Origin: Actinomycetota bacterium
GTDB taxonomy: Bacteria; Actinomycetota; Coriobacteriia; Anaerosomatales; UBA912
Direction: 5' to 3'
Length of the DNA: 48,624 nucleotides
Assembly: GCA_018334075.1 (NCBI GenBank)
Contig: JAGXSC010000055.1
Span: 1-48,624, forward strand
In this document: positions 18,995-27,795 of the stretch, in pieces
How the letters are laid out: the number at the start of each line of letters is the position of its first letter
Position numbering within the stretch: position 1 is the stretch's first letter
Translations under genes and position numbers: made by a program
Notes under the pieces: model-generated
What the model saw: the letters and a program-made list of their open reading frames with translations, nothing else
Told to the model about the DNA's origin: nothing
The model's database searches: none

Positions 18995-19948
18995 TTGACG
19001 CGGCGAGCGGTGGCGATTGGCGGCGGAACGGGATTGCCGATGGTCTTGCGCTGCCTTCTCAATCTCGGGCACGAGGCCACCGCGATCGTTACCATGGCTG
19101 ATGATGGAGGCTCCAGCGGGCTTTTGAGAGAGCAGCTCGGCATGCTTCCGCCCGGAGACGTGCGCAACTGCCTCGTTGCGCTCTCCGACCCTGAAAGCCT
19201 GCCTTCTCGGCTGTTCCAGTACCGGTTTCCGCACGGGGAGGGACTCGCCGGCCACGCCCTGGGCAATCTCATCATCGCAGCGCTGGCTGATATCACCCGA
19301 GGATTCCCGGAGGCCATCGAAGCGGCTTCCGGCCTGCTTGGATCGCGAGGCAGGGTGCTTCCATGCACCCTTACGGATGTCAGGCTGCTTGCCACCGACG
19401 CCGAAGGAACGACCATCTCCGGGCAGGCTCGGCTGGCTCGCTCCGCCGGGCCGTTTGCTGACATCCGGCTCGACCCGGAGCTCCCGCCAGCCTATGCGCC
19501 CGCAATCGAGGCGATATCCTCGGCGGATATCCTCGTGATCGGCCCGGGCAGCTTGTTCACGAGCATCCTGCCAAATCTGCTTGTAGCGGGTGTGGCACAG
19601 GCGATCCGCGAATCCGGCGCACGGCGCGTATACGTTTGCAATGTGGCAAATCAACGGGGCGAGACAAGCGGCATGGACGCATACGACCACGTCAAGGTGC
19701 TTGTGGATTATGGACTCGAAGGCGCGCTTGACGCTGTGCTTGTTCACAGAACCTTGGCGTCGACGGTACCCGGAGAGCAAAGAAGGCTCACGGGCGTCAT
19801 CGAAGCAGTGACCGCCGACAAGGACGTCGAGGCGCGGATCGCCGAGCTGACGCCAACCGTTCTCGCGATGGAGATGACCGATGCCCGAAACCCGTACAGG
19901 CACTCATACGAGCGGCTGGAGCGCGGACTCGCGGAGGCCATAGGCTAA
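18995..19948 (+). CDS. yvcK: Gluconeogenesis factor YvcK/CofD-like
   Basis: 317 residues. YvcK binds UDP-sugars and is needed for growth on gluconeogenic carbon sources and for normal wall synthesis. The fold resembles CofD phosphotransferases. Visible motifs: AIGGGTGLP at the N-terminus, TMADDGGSSGLLREQ, PPGDVRNCLVALS, GHALGNLI and VIGPGSLFTSILPNLLV. The start is TTG 18995, with GGAGG (18983-18987) 7 bp upstream; the frame is open further left but overlaps rapZ. The stop codon is immediately followed by the ATG of whiA. Confidence 0.93.
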   Translation: MTRRAVAIGGGTGLPMVLRCLLNLGHEATAIVTMADDGGSSGLLREQLGMLPPGDVRNCLVALSDPESLPSRLFQYRFPHGEGLAGHALGNLIIAALADITRGFPEAIEAASGLLGSRGRVLPCTLTDVRLLATDAEGTTISGQARLARSAGPFADIRLDPELPPAYAPAIEAISSADILVIGPGSLFTSILPNLLVAGVAQAIRESGARRVYVCNVANQRGETSGMDAYDHVKVLVDYGLEGALDAVLVHRTLASTVPGEQRRLTGVIEAVTADKDVEARIAELTPTVLAMEMTDARNPYRHSYERLERGLAEAIG

Positions 19949-20890
19949 ATGTCGTTTACCGCCGAAGTAAAAGATGAGCTTTCGCGGGTAGAGCCCGGCA
20001 AACTGTGCTGTCAGAAGGCCGAGTTGGCCGCCCTGGTCCGCATAGAGGGCACGCTTCATATCGCAGGACCCGAGCGCTTTCAGCTGGAGCTGGCTACCGA
20101 GACGGCGCCGGTTGCACGCAAGATGGTCAAGCTCCTGCATCGCCTATATGAGCTCAAGACCGAGATCACGGTGAGGCGGAGCATCCTACACAAGACGAAT
20201 AACTACCTGATAGCCGTGATTGATCAACCCCGCCTGCCGCAGGCGCTAAACGAACTCGGCATACTCGATGATTCGATGAATCTGACGCGCGGAATCCTTC
20301 CGCGAGTAGTGCGCAGAAACTGTTGCGCCATCTCTTGCCTGCGGGGCGCTTTTCTCGGCGGAGGATTTGTCGCTGATCCGCACGGCGATTTTCACTTTGA
20401 GCTGACGGCGGATTCCAGGCAGGTGGCCGAGGATCTTTCGATGTTGATGCGGCGATTCGAAATACAAGCGAAGGTATCGCAGCGACGGGAACTTCACACT
20501 GCCTATCTCAAAGGAGCCGAGCCCATAGTGATGTTTCTCGCTCTGGCCGGTGCGCACTCGGCACTGCTGCGCACTGAAAACGTAAGAGTGGTAAAGTCCA
20601 TGCGTAACGAGATAAACAGACTCGTAAATGCGGAAACCGCGAACTTGTCAAAATCGGCGGACGCCTCACTCGAGCAGATCGAGGCGATTGAGCTGCTGGA
20701 CAAACTCATCGGTCTGGAAAATCTTCCACCGGCGCTGCGAGATTTGGGATACTTGCGTCTGGAGAATCCCGAGGTGAGTTTGAGAGAGCTCGGAGAGCTT
20801 GCCGAGCCGCCGCTGTCGAAGTCAGCGGTATATCATAGGGTTCGGAGGATCACCGATTTGGCTCGGCGAGTCTCGGGAGGGGAAGCGTAA
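19949..20890 (+). CDS. whiA: DNA-binding protein WhiA
   Basis: 313 residues. WhiA combines an N-terminal degenerate LAGLIDADG homing-endonuclease-like fold with a C-terminal helix-turn-helix. It governs sporulation septation in Streptomyces and influences cell division in Bacillus. The central GAFLGGGFVADPHGDFHFEL segment and the C-terminal LRLENPEVSLRELGELAEPP followed by LSKSAVYHRVRRI are the diagnostic parts. GGAGG lies 8 bp before the ATG. It is third in rapZ-yvcK-whiA and is followed after 80 bp by the glycolytic block, an arrangement common in Actinomycetota. Confidence 0.95.
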   Translation: MSFTAEVKDELSRVEPGKLCCQKAELAALVRIEGTLHIAGPERFQLELATETAPVARKMVKLLHRLYELKTEITVRRSILHKTNNYLIAVIDQPRLPQALNELGILDDSMNLTRGILPRVVRRNCCAISCLRGAFLGGGFVADPHGDFHFELTADSRQVAEDLSMLMRRFEIQAKVSQRRELHTAYLKGAEPIVMFLALAGAHSALLRTENVRVVKSMRNEINRLVNAETANLSKSADASLEQIEAIELLDKLIGLENLPPALRDLGYLRLENPEVSLRELGELAEPPLSKSAVYHRVRRITDLARRVSGGEA

Positions 20891-20940
20891 GCGCTAGCAC
20901 GCGGGATCCCGGAGAGCGGGTCGCCGCAGGTGAAGGCTGA

Positions 20941-21975
<1,035 letters not shown>

Positions 21976-21990
21976 GGGGTCGAAAGCGCC

Positions 21991-23184
21991 ATGTTTGACA
22001 AGAAGACTATCAAGGATGTGGATGTACGGGGCAAGAAAGTGCTTGTCAGAGTCGACTTCAACGTTCCTTTGCACGAAGGTGCGGTTACCGATGACACTCG
22101 TGTGAGGGCCGCGCTGCCCACCCTGCGCTACCTTGTCGATCATGGAGCGCGGGTCATCGTGATGAGCCACCTTGGCCGTCCAAAAGGACAACCCGATCCC
22201 CAATATTCACTGAGACCGGTGCGGCGGGTATTGCAGCGCCTGATGGGGCGCAACGTCGTATTCGTCGACGACATCGTGGGGAAAGAAGCCACTGAGGCTG
22301 TTTCGCGGATGGTGGACGGAGAGATTTTGATGCTCGAAAACGTCCGCTTTCATTCCGGCGAGAGTAGCAACGACCCGGAGTTTTCGCGTGCCCTTGCCGA
22401 TCTCGCGGACATCTACGTGAACGACGCCTTCGGCGCAGCGCATAGAGCGCACGCGTCCACTGTTGGGGTCACCGGGTTTCTGCCTGCGGTCGCGGGTCTT
22501 TTGCTCGCACGCGAAACAGAGACCCTCACCGAGATGCTGGCGAGTCCGGACCGCCCGTTCGTGGCTATTCTCGGCGGCTCGAAGGTTTCGGACAAGTTCG
22601 GCGTTATAGATCGGCTGCTTGAAAGCGTTGACACTCTGGTGGTCGGCGGAGGAATGTGCTTTACCCTTCTGGTCGCTAAAGGGATTGATGTGGGAAAGTC
22701 GCTGGTTGAGCCTGAGTGGGTAGAGCCCGCCAAAGCCATGCTGGATAAAGTGGCCAACAACGGCGTTGAGCTGCTGCTTCCCATAGATTTTGTGGTATCC
22801 GATGCGATTGCCGAAGACGCCGAGACAAAGATAGTCGGCCGAGAAGAGATTCCGGCTGACATGATGGGGCTCGATATCGGCCCGGCGACCATCGAATTGT
22901 TTGCCGGCGCCATCGGCGACGCCAAGACCGTGTTTTGGAACGGCCCCATGGGCGTTTTTGAGCTCACGCCGTTTGAGGGCGGAACCCGAAAAATTGCCAC
23001 GGCGGTGACGCGGAACAACAGAGCCGTTTCTGTGGTAGGCGGCGGCGATTCGGTCGCGGCCTTGAGAAAGTTCGACCTTGAGGGGCGGGTGACTTTCGTT
23101 TCGACGGGCGGGGGGGCTTCGATAAAGTTGCTCGAGGGTTCGAAGCTTCCAGGAGTGGAAGCCTTGCGCGACCGTGAGCAGTAG
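21991..23184 (+). CDS. pgk: Phosphoglycerate kinase
   Basis: 397 residues, the standard length. It transfers phosphate from 1,3-bisphosphoglycerate to ADP. The N-terminal substrate site RVDFNVPL is followed by SHLGRPKG and the C-terminal nucleotide-binding segment FWNGPMGVFE and VVGGGDSVAA, all intact. AAGGGGT precedes the ATG. It lies between gap and tpiA in the glycolytic operon. Confidence 0.97.
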   Translation: MFDKKTIKDVDVRGKKVLVRVDFNVPLHEGAVTDDTRVRAALPTLRYLVDHGARVIVMSHLGRPKGQPDPQYSLRPVRRVLQRLMGRNVVFVDDIVGKEATEAVSRMVDGEILMLENVRFHSGESSNDPEFSRALADLADIYVNDAFGAAHRAHASTVGVTGFLPAVAGLLLARETETLTEMLASPDRPFVAILGGSKVSDKFGVIDRLLESVDTLVVGGGMCFTLLVAKGIDVGKSLVEPEWVEPAKAMLDKVANNGVELLLPIDFVVSDAIAEDAETKIVGREEIPADMMGLDIGPATIELFAGAIGDAKTVFWNGPMGVFELTPFEGGTRKIATAVTRNNRAVSVVGGGDSVAALRKFDLEGRVTFVSTGGGASIKLLEGSKLPGVEALRDREQ

Positions 23185-23196
23185 GGAGGCCACCTT

Positions 23197-23988
23197 ATGA
23201 ATGGAGAATCGATGAAGCGCCGGAAAATGATCGCCGGAAACTGGAAGATGAATAAAACCGCCGGAGAAGGCGCTATCTTTCTTCAAAATCTAGAAGAGAT
23301 GGTAGCGAAATACTGGGGCGATATCGATGTGGTGGTCTGCCCGCCATTCATCGCCTTAAAGAGCGTTTCGGTCGTTATTGAACTGGATCGGCTAAAGATC
23401 GGCCTGGGCGCTCAAAACGTGCACTGGGAGAGCGGCGGAGCCTATACAGGGGAGATATCCTCGGTGATGCTGAAAGATCTCAGGTGCGGGTATTGCATCG
23501 TCGGGCACTCCGAGCGTCGAGAGATGTTCGATGAGAGCGACGAGAAGGTAAACAAGAAGGTCAAGGCGCTGCTGGCCGCTGGCATCGTCCCGATTGTGTG
23601 TGTCGGCGAGACCCTGGAGACTCGTGAGAGCGGCGAGACCGAGCCTTTCGTGCGGGCACAGCTTCGTGCCGCCCTGGAAGGAGTATCGCCTCAAGACGCC
23701 GCCAAGGTGGTGATCGCGTACGAGCCGATCTGGGCTATAGGAACCGGGCGAACACCCACGCCGGAAGCGGCCAACGACGTCGCGCGCTCAATACGCGCCA
23801 CCGTAGGAGCGATCTTCGGACCACCGGTGGCCTTGTCCTGCCGGGTCCTCTATGGTGGCTCGGTCGCGCCCGAAAACGCCGCGATGTTCTTCGCCGAGCC
23901 CGACATCGACGGAGCCTTGGTGGGCGGCGCATCACTCGATGTCGATTCCTTCGCGGGCATCGTGGCTTTGGCGAGGCAGCCGGAATGA
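23197..23988 (+). CDS. tpiA: Triosephosphate isomerase
   Basis: 263 residues. It interconverts dihydroxyacetone phosphate and glyceraldehyde 3-phosphate. The catalytic His is residue 104 in IVGHSERR and the catalytic Glu is residue 176 in AYEPIWAIGTG; the phosphate-binding YGGSV and loop-6 region follow. The first six residues before RRKMIAGNWKMNK are a short extension. ATG 23197 is preferred to the ATG five codons later because GGGAGG lies 8 bp before it. Its stop overlaps the gpmI start by 4 bp. Confidence 0.97.
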   Translation: MNGESMKRRKMIAGNWKMNKTAGEGAIFLQNLEEMVAKYWGDIDVVVCPPFIALKSVSVVIELDRLKIGLGAQNVHWESGGAYTGEISSVMLKDLRCGYCIVGHSERREMFDESDEKVNKKVKALLAAGIVPIVCVGETLETRESGETEPFVRAQLRAALEGVSPQDAAKVVIAYEPIWAIGTGRTPTPEAANDVARSIRATVGAIFGPPVALSCRVLYGGSVAPENAAMFFAEPDIDGALVGGASLDVDSFAGIVALARQPE

Positions 23989-25523
23989 CCAAGCGCCTTC
24001 CTGCGGCGCTGATCGTGATGGATGGATTCGGAATCGCCGAAGATGGTCCTGGCAATGCGGTCTCTCTTGCGCGGACGCCGAATCTGGATGCGCTTTTCGG
24101 CGGTTATCCGTACACGACTTTGCGCTGCTCAGGTCTGTCGGTCGGACTGCCGGAGGGCCAAATGGGTAACTCGGAAGTCGGGCATCTGAACATCGGGGCT
24201 GGCCGTGTGGTATATCAGGAGTTCACTCGCGTGAATCTTGCTATCGAGGATGGCTCACTTCGTGCCAACCAGGTTCTTGTCGAGACTATGGATAGAGCGA
24301 TAGAGAGCGGAAACGCTATTCACTTTATGGGGCTTCTCTCCGATGGAGGAGTTCACAGCCACCAAGAGCACCTGTTCGCGTTGCTCGAAATGGCGGCGGC
24401 CAGAGGGGCGAGCGACATATTCGTTCACGCGTTTCTCGACGGAAGAGATGTGCCGCCGCGTTCCGGAGCGGGCTATCTCCAGAAGCTTGTCGACAAACTT
24501 CAAGCAATTGGTGTCGGCCAAATTGCGAGCGTGGCCGGTCGGTATTGGGCCATGGATCGCGACAATCGATGGGAGCGGGTAGAGAGCGCGTGGCGCGCGA
24601 TCGCTCTTGGCGAGGGAGCCTGCGCACTCGATCCGATCCAGGCGGTGCAAGCCTCATACAGCTCTGATGTGACGGACGAGTTTGTCACGCCGACGGTCAT
24701 CTGCGATGAGCATGGCAAGCCCCGCGCGATCGTGCGTGATGGTGACGCGCTCGTGTTCTTCAACTTCCGGCCCGACCGAGCGCGTGAGATCACCCGGGCG
24801 TTTGTGGATTCGGGCTTTTCGGGTTTTGCTCGCTCGGTATTCCCAAAGACGCACTTTGTATGCCTGACCGAGTATGATCCAACGATCAACGCTCCAGTCG
24901 CTTTCCCAAAGGCCAGCCAGTGCGGTGTTTTAGCGGATGTGCTCTCCGATGCTGGCTTAAGGCAGCTAAGAATCGCGGAGACGGAGAAGTACGCTCACGT
25001 GACATTTTTCTTCAATGGCGGCTCGGAGGTGCCCAGAGAGGGTGAGCGGCGCATTTTGATCCCCAGCCCCAAGGTTTCGACCTACGATCTCAGGCCCGAA
25101 ATGAGCGCCTTCGAGGTCACGGATCGTCTGGTAGCTGAGATCGAGGCGGGATCAGCCGATGTTTACATCGTCAACTATGCCAATTGCGATATGGTGGGTC
25201 ATACCGGAGTGCTGAAGGCGGCTGTGTCGGCGGTCGAAGTGGTCGATACTTGCGTGGGTAGAGTTGTTCGGGCTATTCGCGAAAAGGGAGGAGTCGCGAT
25301 TGTGACAGCCGATCACGGGAATGCCGAGCGCATGCTCGAAAGCGATGGGTCCTCGCCCTTTACAGCTCATACCAGCGGAGAAGTTCCGATGTGCGTGGTG
25401 GCCGAAGATGTTCAGGCCTTGACGGCCGGCGGGGTTTTGTCCGATGTGGCTCCAACTTTGCTTGAGCTTATTTCGATAGAGACGCCCGCCGAGTGGACGG
25501 GACGCTCCCTGCTGATATACTGA
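23985..25523 (+). CDS. gpmI: 2,3-bisphosphoglycerate-independent phosphoglycerate mutase
   Basis: 512 residues. A metal-dependent enzyme of the alkaline phosphatase superfamily converting 3- to 2-phosphoglycerate. The catalytic Ser is residue 63 in MGNSEVGHLNIGAGR; metal-binding motifs VMDGFG, NYANCDMVGHTG and TADHGNAE are present. The manganese-type enzyme is common in anaerobes and spore formers. It is co-translated with tpiA (ATGA overlap) and inserted where many actinobacteria go directly from tpiA to secG. Enolase is not in the window. Confidence 0.96.
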   Translation: MTKRLPAALIVMDGFGIAEDGPGNAVSLARTPNLDALFGGYPYTTLRCSGLSVGLPEGQMGNSEVGHLNIGAGRVVYQEFTRVNLAIEDGSLRANQVLVETMDRAIESGNAIHFMGLLSDGGVHSHQEHLFALLEMAAARGASDIFVHAFLDGRDVPPRSGAGYLQKLVDKLQAIGVGQIASVAGRYWAMDRDNRWERVESAWRAIALGEGACALDPIQAVQASYSSDVTDEFVTPTVICDEHGKPRAIVRDGDALVFFNFRPDRAREITRAFVDSGFSGFARSVFPKTHFVCLTEYDPTINAPVAFPKASQCGVLADVLSDAGLRQLRIAETEKYAHVTFFFNGGSEVPREGERRILIPSPKVSTYDLRPEMSAFEVTDRLVAEIEAGSADVYIVNYANCDMVGHTGVLKAAVSAVEVVDTCVGRVVRAIREKGGVAIVTADHGNAERMLESDGSSPFTAHTSGEVPMCVVAEDVQALTAGGVLSDVAPTLLELISIETPAEWTGRSLLIY

Positions 25524-25572
25524 GCCTCTGCAATTATGAAACTCATCGCGCCAGGTGCGCGAAAGGGAAGGA

Positions 25573-25827
25573 ATGCCGGAAATGAATGGGCTTGTTGTGA
25601 TATTGCTGGTACTGCACGTCGTCGTGTCATTTGCGCTTATAGTCTTTGTGTTGCTGCATTCCGGAAAAGGTACCGGGATGTCCTCGATGTTCAGCGGCGC
25701 ACTGCCGACCACCTCGGTGGGGACGAGCATCATCGAAAAGAACCTCAACAAGATCACAGTAGTTCTGGCGGTGACCTTCGTCGTAAACCTGCTATTACTG
25801 ATGGTTCTTTACACGCCGGGCGGCTAG
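25573..25827 (+). CDS. secG: Protein translocase subunit SecG
   Basis: 84 residues with two membrane helices, near residues 5-25 and 55-78, joined by the conserved cytoplasmic loop LLHSGKGTGMSSMFSG. SecG assists SecYE in protein export. ATG 25573 follows AAGGGAAGG; another ATG three codons on is possible. Its position after the glycolytic genes matches the usual order in Gram-positive bacteria. Confidence 0.93.
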   Translation: MPEMNGLVVILLVLHVVVSFALIVFVLLHSGKGTGMSSMFSGALPTTSVGTSIIEKNLNKITVVLAVTFVVNLLLLMVLYTPGG

Positions 25828-25840
25828 TTGCCAAAGCAGG

Positions 25841-25868
25841 ATGACAAAGCTTTTCCTTGTGTTATACT
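25841..25868 (+). promoter_or_regulatory. Strong sigma-70 promoter upstream of the RlpA-like gene
   Basis: ATGACA (25841-25846) and TATACT (25863-25868) are 16 bp apart and each matches its consensus at five of six positions. The transcript would start near 25875, about 320 nt before the next start codon (26196), which implies a long untranslated leader. Confidence 0.65.
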
Positions 25869-26195
25869 ACGAAGCTGTTGATATAAGAGGTACCTTTAGC
25901 GCTTCGGCTGCCTAGACGATCGGAGCAGTCGTTCGAACCGGCGCAAAGGGTACGAAAAGCGAATCCGATTGGCTCGGTCTACGTCCGCACAAGCGGGCGC
26001 CCGTGTACTAGGAAAAACCAAGGTTCGTAGCCGAAAAGCATATTCGCTTCAGTTGGCTTGAAACGACGGCATCTGCCGCCGATTTCGCCGGATGCGGAGC
26101 AGCTTAACACCCCAAATTTTCACTGTCTCCCTGGCACTTTTGTGCCCCGGCCTGATGGCGTGCCGTCAGTAATGTACCCGGACCGGGAGGTCTAT
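25869..26195 (+). ncRNA. Long structured 5' leader, candidate regulatory RNA
   Basis: This 327-nt stretch has no credible gene but many long-range complementary arms. Stem A: GTACCTTTAGCGC (25890-25902) with GCGCAAAGGGTAC (25941-25953), 13 positions with one mismatch and one G-T pair. Stem B: AAGCGAAT (25957-25964) with ATTCGCTT (26042-26049), perfect, enclosing further stems such as CTACG/CGTAG and GTCCGC/GCGGGC. Then GGCAC/GTGCC (26133-26146), and CTGATGG (26152-26158) with CCGTCAG (26163-26169) shortly before the ribosome site. Actinobacterial RlpA and Rpf genes often carry c-di-AMP (ydaO) riboswitches, but I do not see the ydaO core, so no class is assigned. Confidence 0.55.
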
Positions 26196-26819
26196 GTGAG
26201 TTTGAGAAAAGTAATAAGTATCGCTTTGGTCACAGTGACGCTAGGAGGAGTCCTGGCGTCGGTATCAAGCATCATGCTCGGCTTTGATTATGCCGAGCCT
26301 TTCGCAATTGCTTCGCCTGCGATTCGACCCGAGGGCACGCTAGGGATTGCCGAGATATCGGTCGAGCCCACTGCTCACGCTCCGGCGTCTGAGAAGGTGG
26401 CCCGGACAGATGAAAGATCTGCCGCAATCGTGACCCCTGTGAAAAGGCGGGCGGTGCCGATTCCCGTGGCTCCACCCAAGCCTCGCGCAAGCACCTCGCC
26501 TTCCGCGCAGAGCGCCTCCTCGGCGCAGAACACAGGGGGCTGGCGTTCGGCAAGAGCCACCTGGTATGGCCCTGGCTTTTACGGTCGCAGGACAGCCAAC
26601 GGCACCGTGCTCACTAAAGACATGATGAACGTCGCTCACAGAACGCTGCCTTTTGGCACACGCATAGAATTCGAGTTTGAGGGCCGCAAGGCTGTAGCTG
26701 TTGTAAATGACCGCGGGCCGTTTACTCCTGGCAGAGTCTTCGATCTTGGCCCGGGCACCGCCAAGGCGCTTGGGTTTGGCGGAGTGCAGACTGTCAGGTA
26801 TCGCATCTTGGGCAGGTAG
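26196..26819 (+). CDS. Secreted RlpA-like double-psi beta-barrel protein
   Basis: 207 residues. The N-terminus is a signal peptide or membrane anchor (LRKVISIALVTVTLGGVLAS), then a low-complexity Pro/Ala/Ser linker of about 90 residues, then a C-terminal RlpA-like domain: ATWYGPGFYGRRTANGT, AHRTLPFGTRIEF and VVNDRGPFTPGRVFDLGPG. The domain is found in septal lytic transglycosylase RlpA and in Gram-positive wall hydrolases, so it probably cleaves or binds peptidoglycan outside the cell. The GTG at 26196 is chosen because GGGAGG sits 5 bp upstream and the signal peptide begins there. Confidence 0.87.
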   Translation: MSLRKVISIALVTVTLGGVLASVSSIMLGFDYAEPFAIASPAIRPEGTLGIAEISVEPTAHAPASEKVARTDERSAAIVTPVKRRAVPIPVAPPKPRASTSPSAQSASSAQNTGGWRSARATWYGPGFYGRRTANGTVLTKDMMNVAHRTLPFGTRIEFEFEGRKAVAVVNDRGPFTPGRVFDLGPGTAKALGFGGVQTVRYRILGR

Positions 26820-26873
26820 ACTGTATCCTCATCTTGAGAAGGTTCATGCCTGCGGCTTGGTGGAGGTGCGACC

Positions 26874-27212
26874 ATGTCTAGCCCCGCGCCCGATAATGGC
26901 TCGAACAAAAAACCGATCATGGATTTGGTCATCGAACTACTGGAAGCCCTCGTCGATTGGCTCCGCTATGAAGTCGAGACAATCGTTCGTGAGAAGGTGG
27001 TGCTTCCGCTTCAGCGGCTTGGGATCACTCTTTTTGCCGCATCGGCCGCGTCTTGCCTGGCGGCTCTAGGCGCGACAGCTATCGCCGTTGGGGCGTTCAT
27101 GCTTCTGGGTCAGGCGATAGGATACGCGTATGCGTTGCTTTTGATCGGTGCTGTGCTGCTGATAGGCTCTGTGGTGTTTCTGATCGTGAAGAAAAAGAAC
27201 ATGGTGAAATGA
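26874..27212 (+). CDS. Small two-helix membrane protein, holin-like
   Basis: 112 residues. After a polar N-terminus and an amphipathic helix, two membrane segments are seen, near residues 50-79 and 83-106, ending in KKKNMVK on the positive side. This resembles small membrane proteins grouped with the phage holin superfamily 3.6 (DUF1469-like), found in many non-phage contexts. I cannot assign a function. GGAGGTG precedes the ATG and the stop overlaps the next ATG by 4 bp, so the downstream protein may be its partner. Confidence 0.75.
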   Translation: MSSPAPDNGSNKKPIMDLVIELLEALVDWLRYEVETIVREKVVLPLQRLGITLFAASAASCLAALGATAIAVGAFMLLGQAIGYAYALLLIGAVLLIGSVVFLIVKKKNMVK

Positions 27213-27661
27213 CGGGCAGGGAGCCGAAAGACCACCCTTTTCTCGTCGAAGCTATTCGTGAGGTGCCAGGTGGCGTTGAAGTCCGGTTGCGTCTGACGGA
27301 GCCGTCTCTTCGGCGGACAAGCGCACTGCCCGGGATAGCCAATCGGCTTTTGGAGGCGCTGCCGGGGATCACGCGCCATCGGTGTGAGTCTGGGCGGCCG
27401 CGTGGAGTAATCGCCGAGATCGCTGATACAGAAAGCGCTCATCTGGTCGAGCACATTGCGCTGGAGCTCCTTGCGCGCGACGGCTTCCCGCGGACTATGG
27501 CGGGGCGTACAGATTGGGACTTCAGGCGTGACGGCAGGCTAGTGTACCGGGTGTTTCTCGGCTGCGAAAAAACCGAAGCGGCCTCCGATGCCCTGCATGA
27601 GGCATGCGCTCTCTTTGCGCGGTTGACCCGTGAGCGGGCCGAGTGCTACTCTACCGCCTAA
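27209..27661 (+). CDS. Stand-alone cyanophycin synthetase N-terminal-like domain protein
   Basis: 150 residues. The segment LLEALPGITRHRCESGRPRG followed by LVEHIALELLARDGF (residues 79-93) and YRVFLGCE closely follows the pattern of the N-terminal domain of cyanophycin synthetase CphA, which has LP-x-EHxC-x-G-x-GG and GHxxEHxALELQ. The ATP-grasp and Mur-ligase domains of CphA are absent. In CphA the N-domain helps hold the growing Arg-Asp polymer. Here it may be a binding protein or a relic. It overlaps the holin-like gene by ATGA and is followed by a terminator. The in-frame extension to 27053 lies inside the upstream gene and is rejected. Confidence 0.7.
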   Translation: MTGREPKDHPFLVEAIREVPGGVEVRLRLTEPSLRRTSALPGIANRLLEALPGITRHRCESGRPRGVIAEIADTESAHLVEHIALELLARDGFPRTMAGRTDWDFRRDGRLVYRVFLGCEKTEAASDALHEACALFARLTRERAECYSTA

Positions 27662-27737
27662 CCTTTCGCGTTAATGAAGGACTCATAATCCGCACAAAGG
27701 ATGTGAGGGAAGAGGGCATCATAAGCCCGGCCACCTC

Positions 27738-27778
27738 GACCCCTCGCCCTATCGGCGGAAGGGGTCTTTTTGTTTCTT
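27738..27778 (+). terminator. Intrinsic terminator, or attenuator, before the aminotransferase
   Basis: GACCCCT (27738-27744) pairs perfectly with AGGGGTC (27760-27766); inside, CGCC (27745-27748) pairs with GGCG (27754-27757). TTTTTGTTTCTT follows. It can end the 26874-27661 transcript. It lies only 18 bp before the start codon of the aminotransferase, leaving little room for a separate promoter, so it could act as a leader attenuator. Confidence 0.8.
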
Positions 27779-27795
27779 ACATTGGAGTGAGAGCG

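Noticed and set aside
18938-19903. 321-codon minus-strand frame across yvcK
   Set aside because: Antisense of a conserved gene in GC-rich DNA; no family features.
14600-20400. Frequent CTCGGCG/CGCCGAG words as a possible genome-wide signal such as a chi-like site
   Set aside because: Most occur in frame as Ser-Ala or Ala-Glu codons and follow codon usage; no strand or position bias that I could verify by eye.
22207-23286. Long open frame of 359 codons on the minus strand within pgk and tpiA
   Set aside because: It is a shadow of pgk. The plus-strand protein is a full, conserved enzyme, and the antisense translation has no recognisable domain or ribosome site.
25869-26195. ydaO (c-di-AMP) riboswitch or tmRNA in the leader after secG
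   Set aside because: Position and downstream gene fit, but the conserved ydaO core segments and the tmRNA termini are not visible. Kept only as an unclassified structured leader.
26058-26195. 46-codon N-terminal extension of the RlpA-like protein
   Set aside because: It lacks a ribosome site and lies in the structured leader; GTG 26196 has GGGAGG upstream and begins a clear signal peptide.
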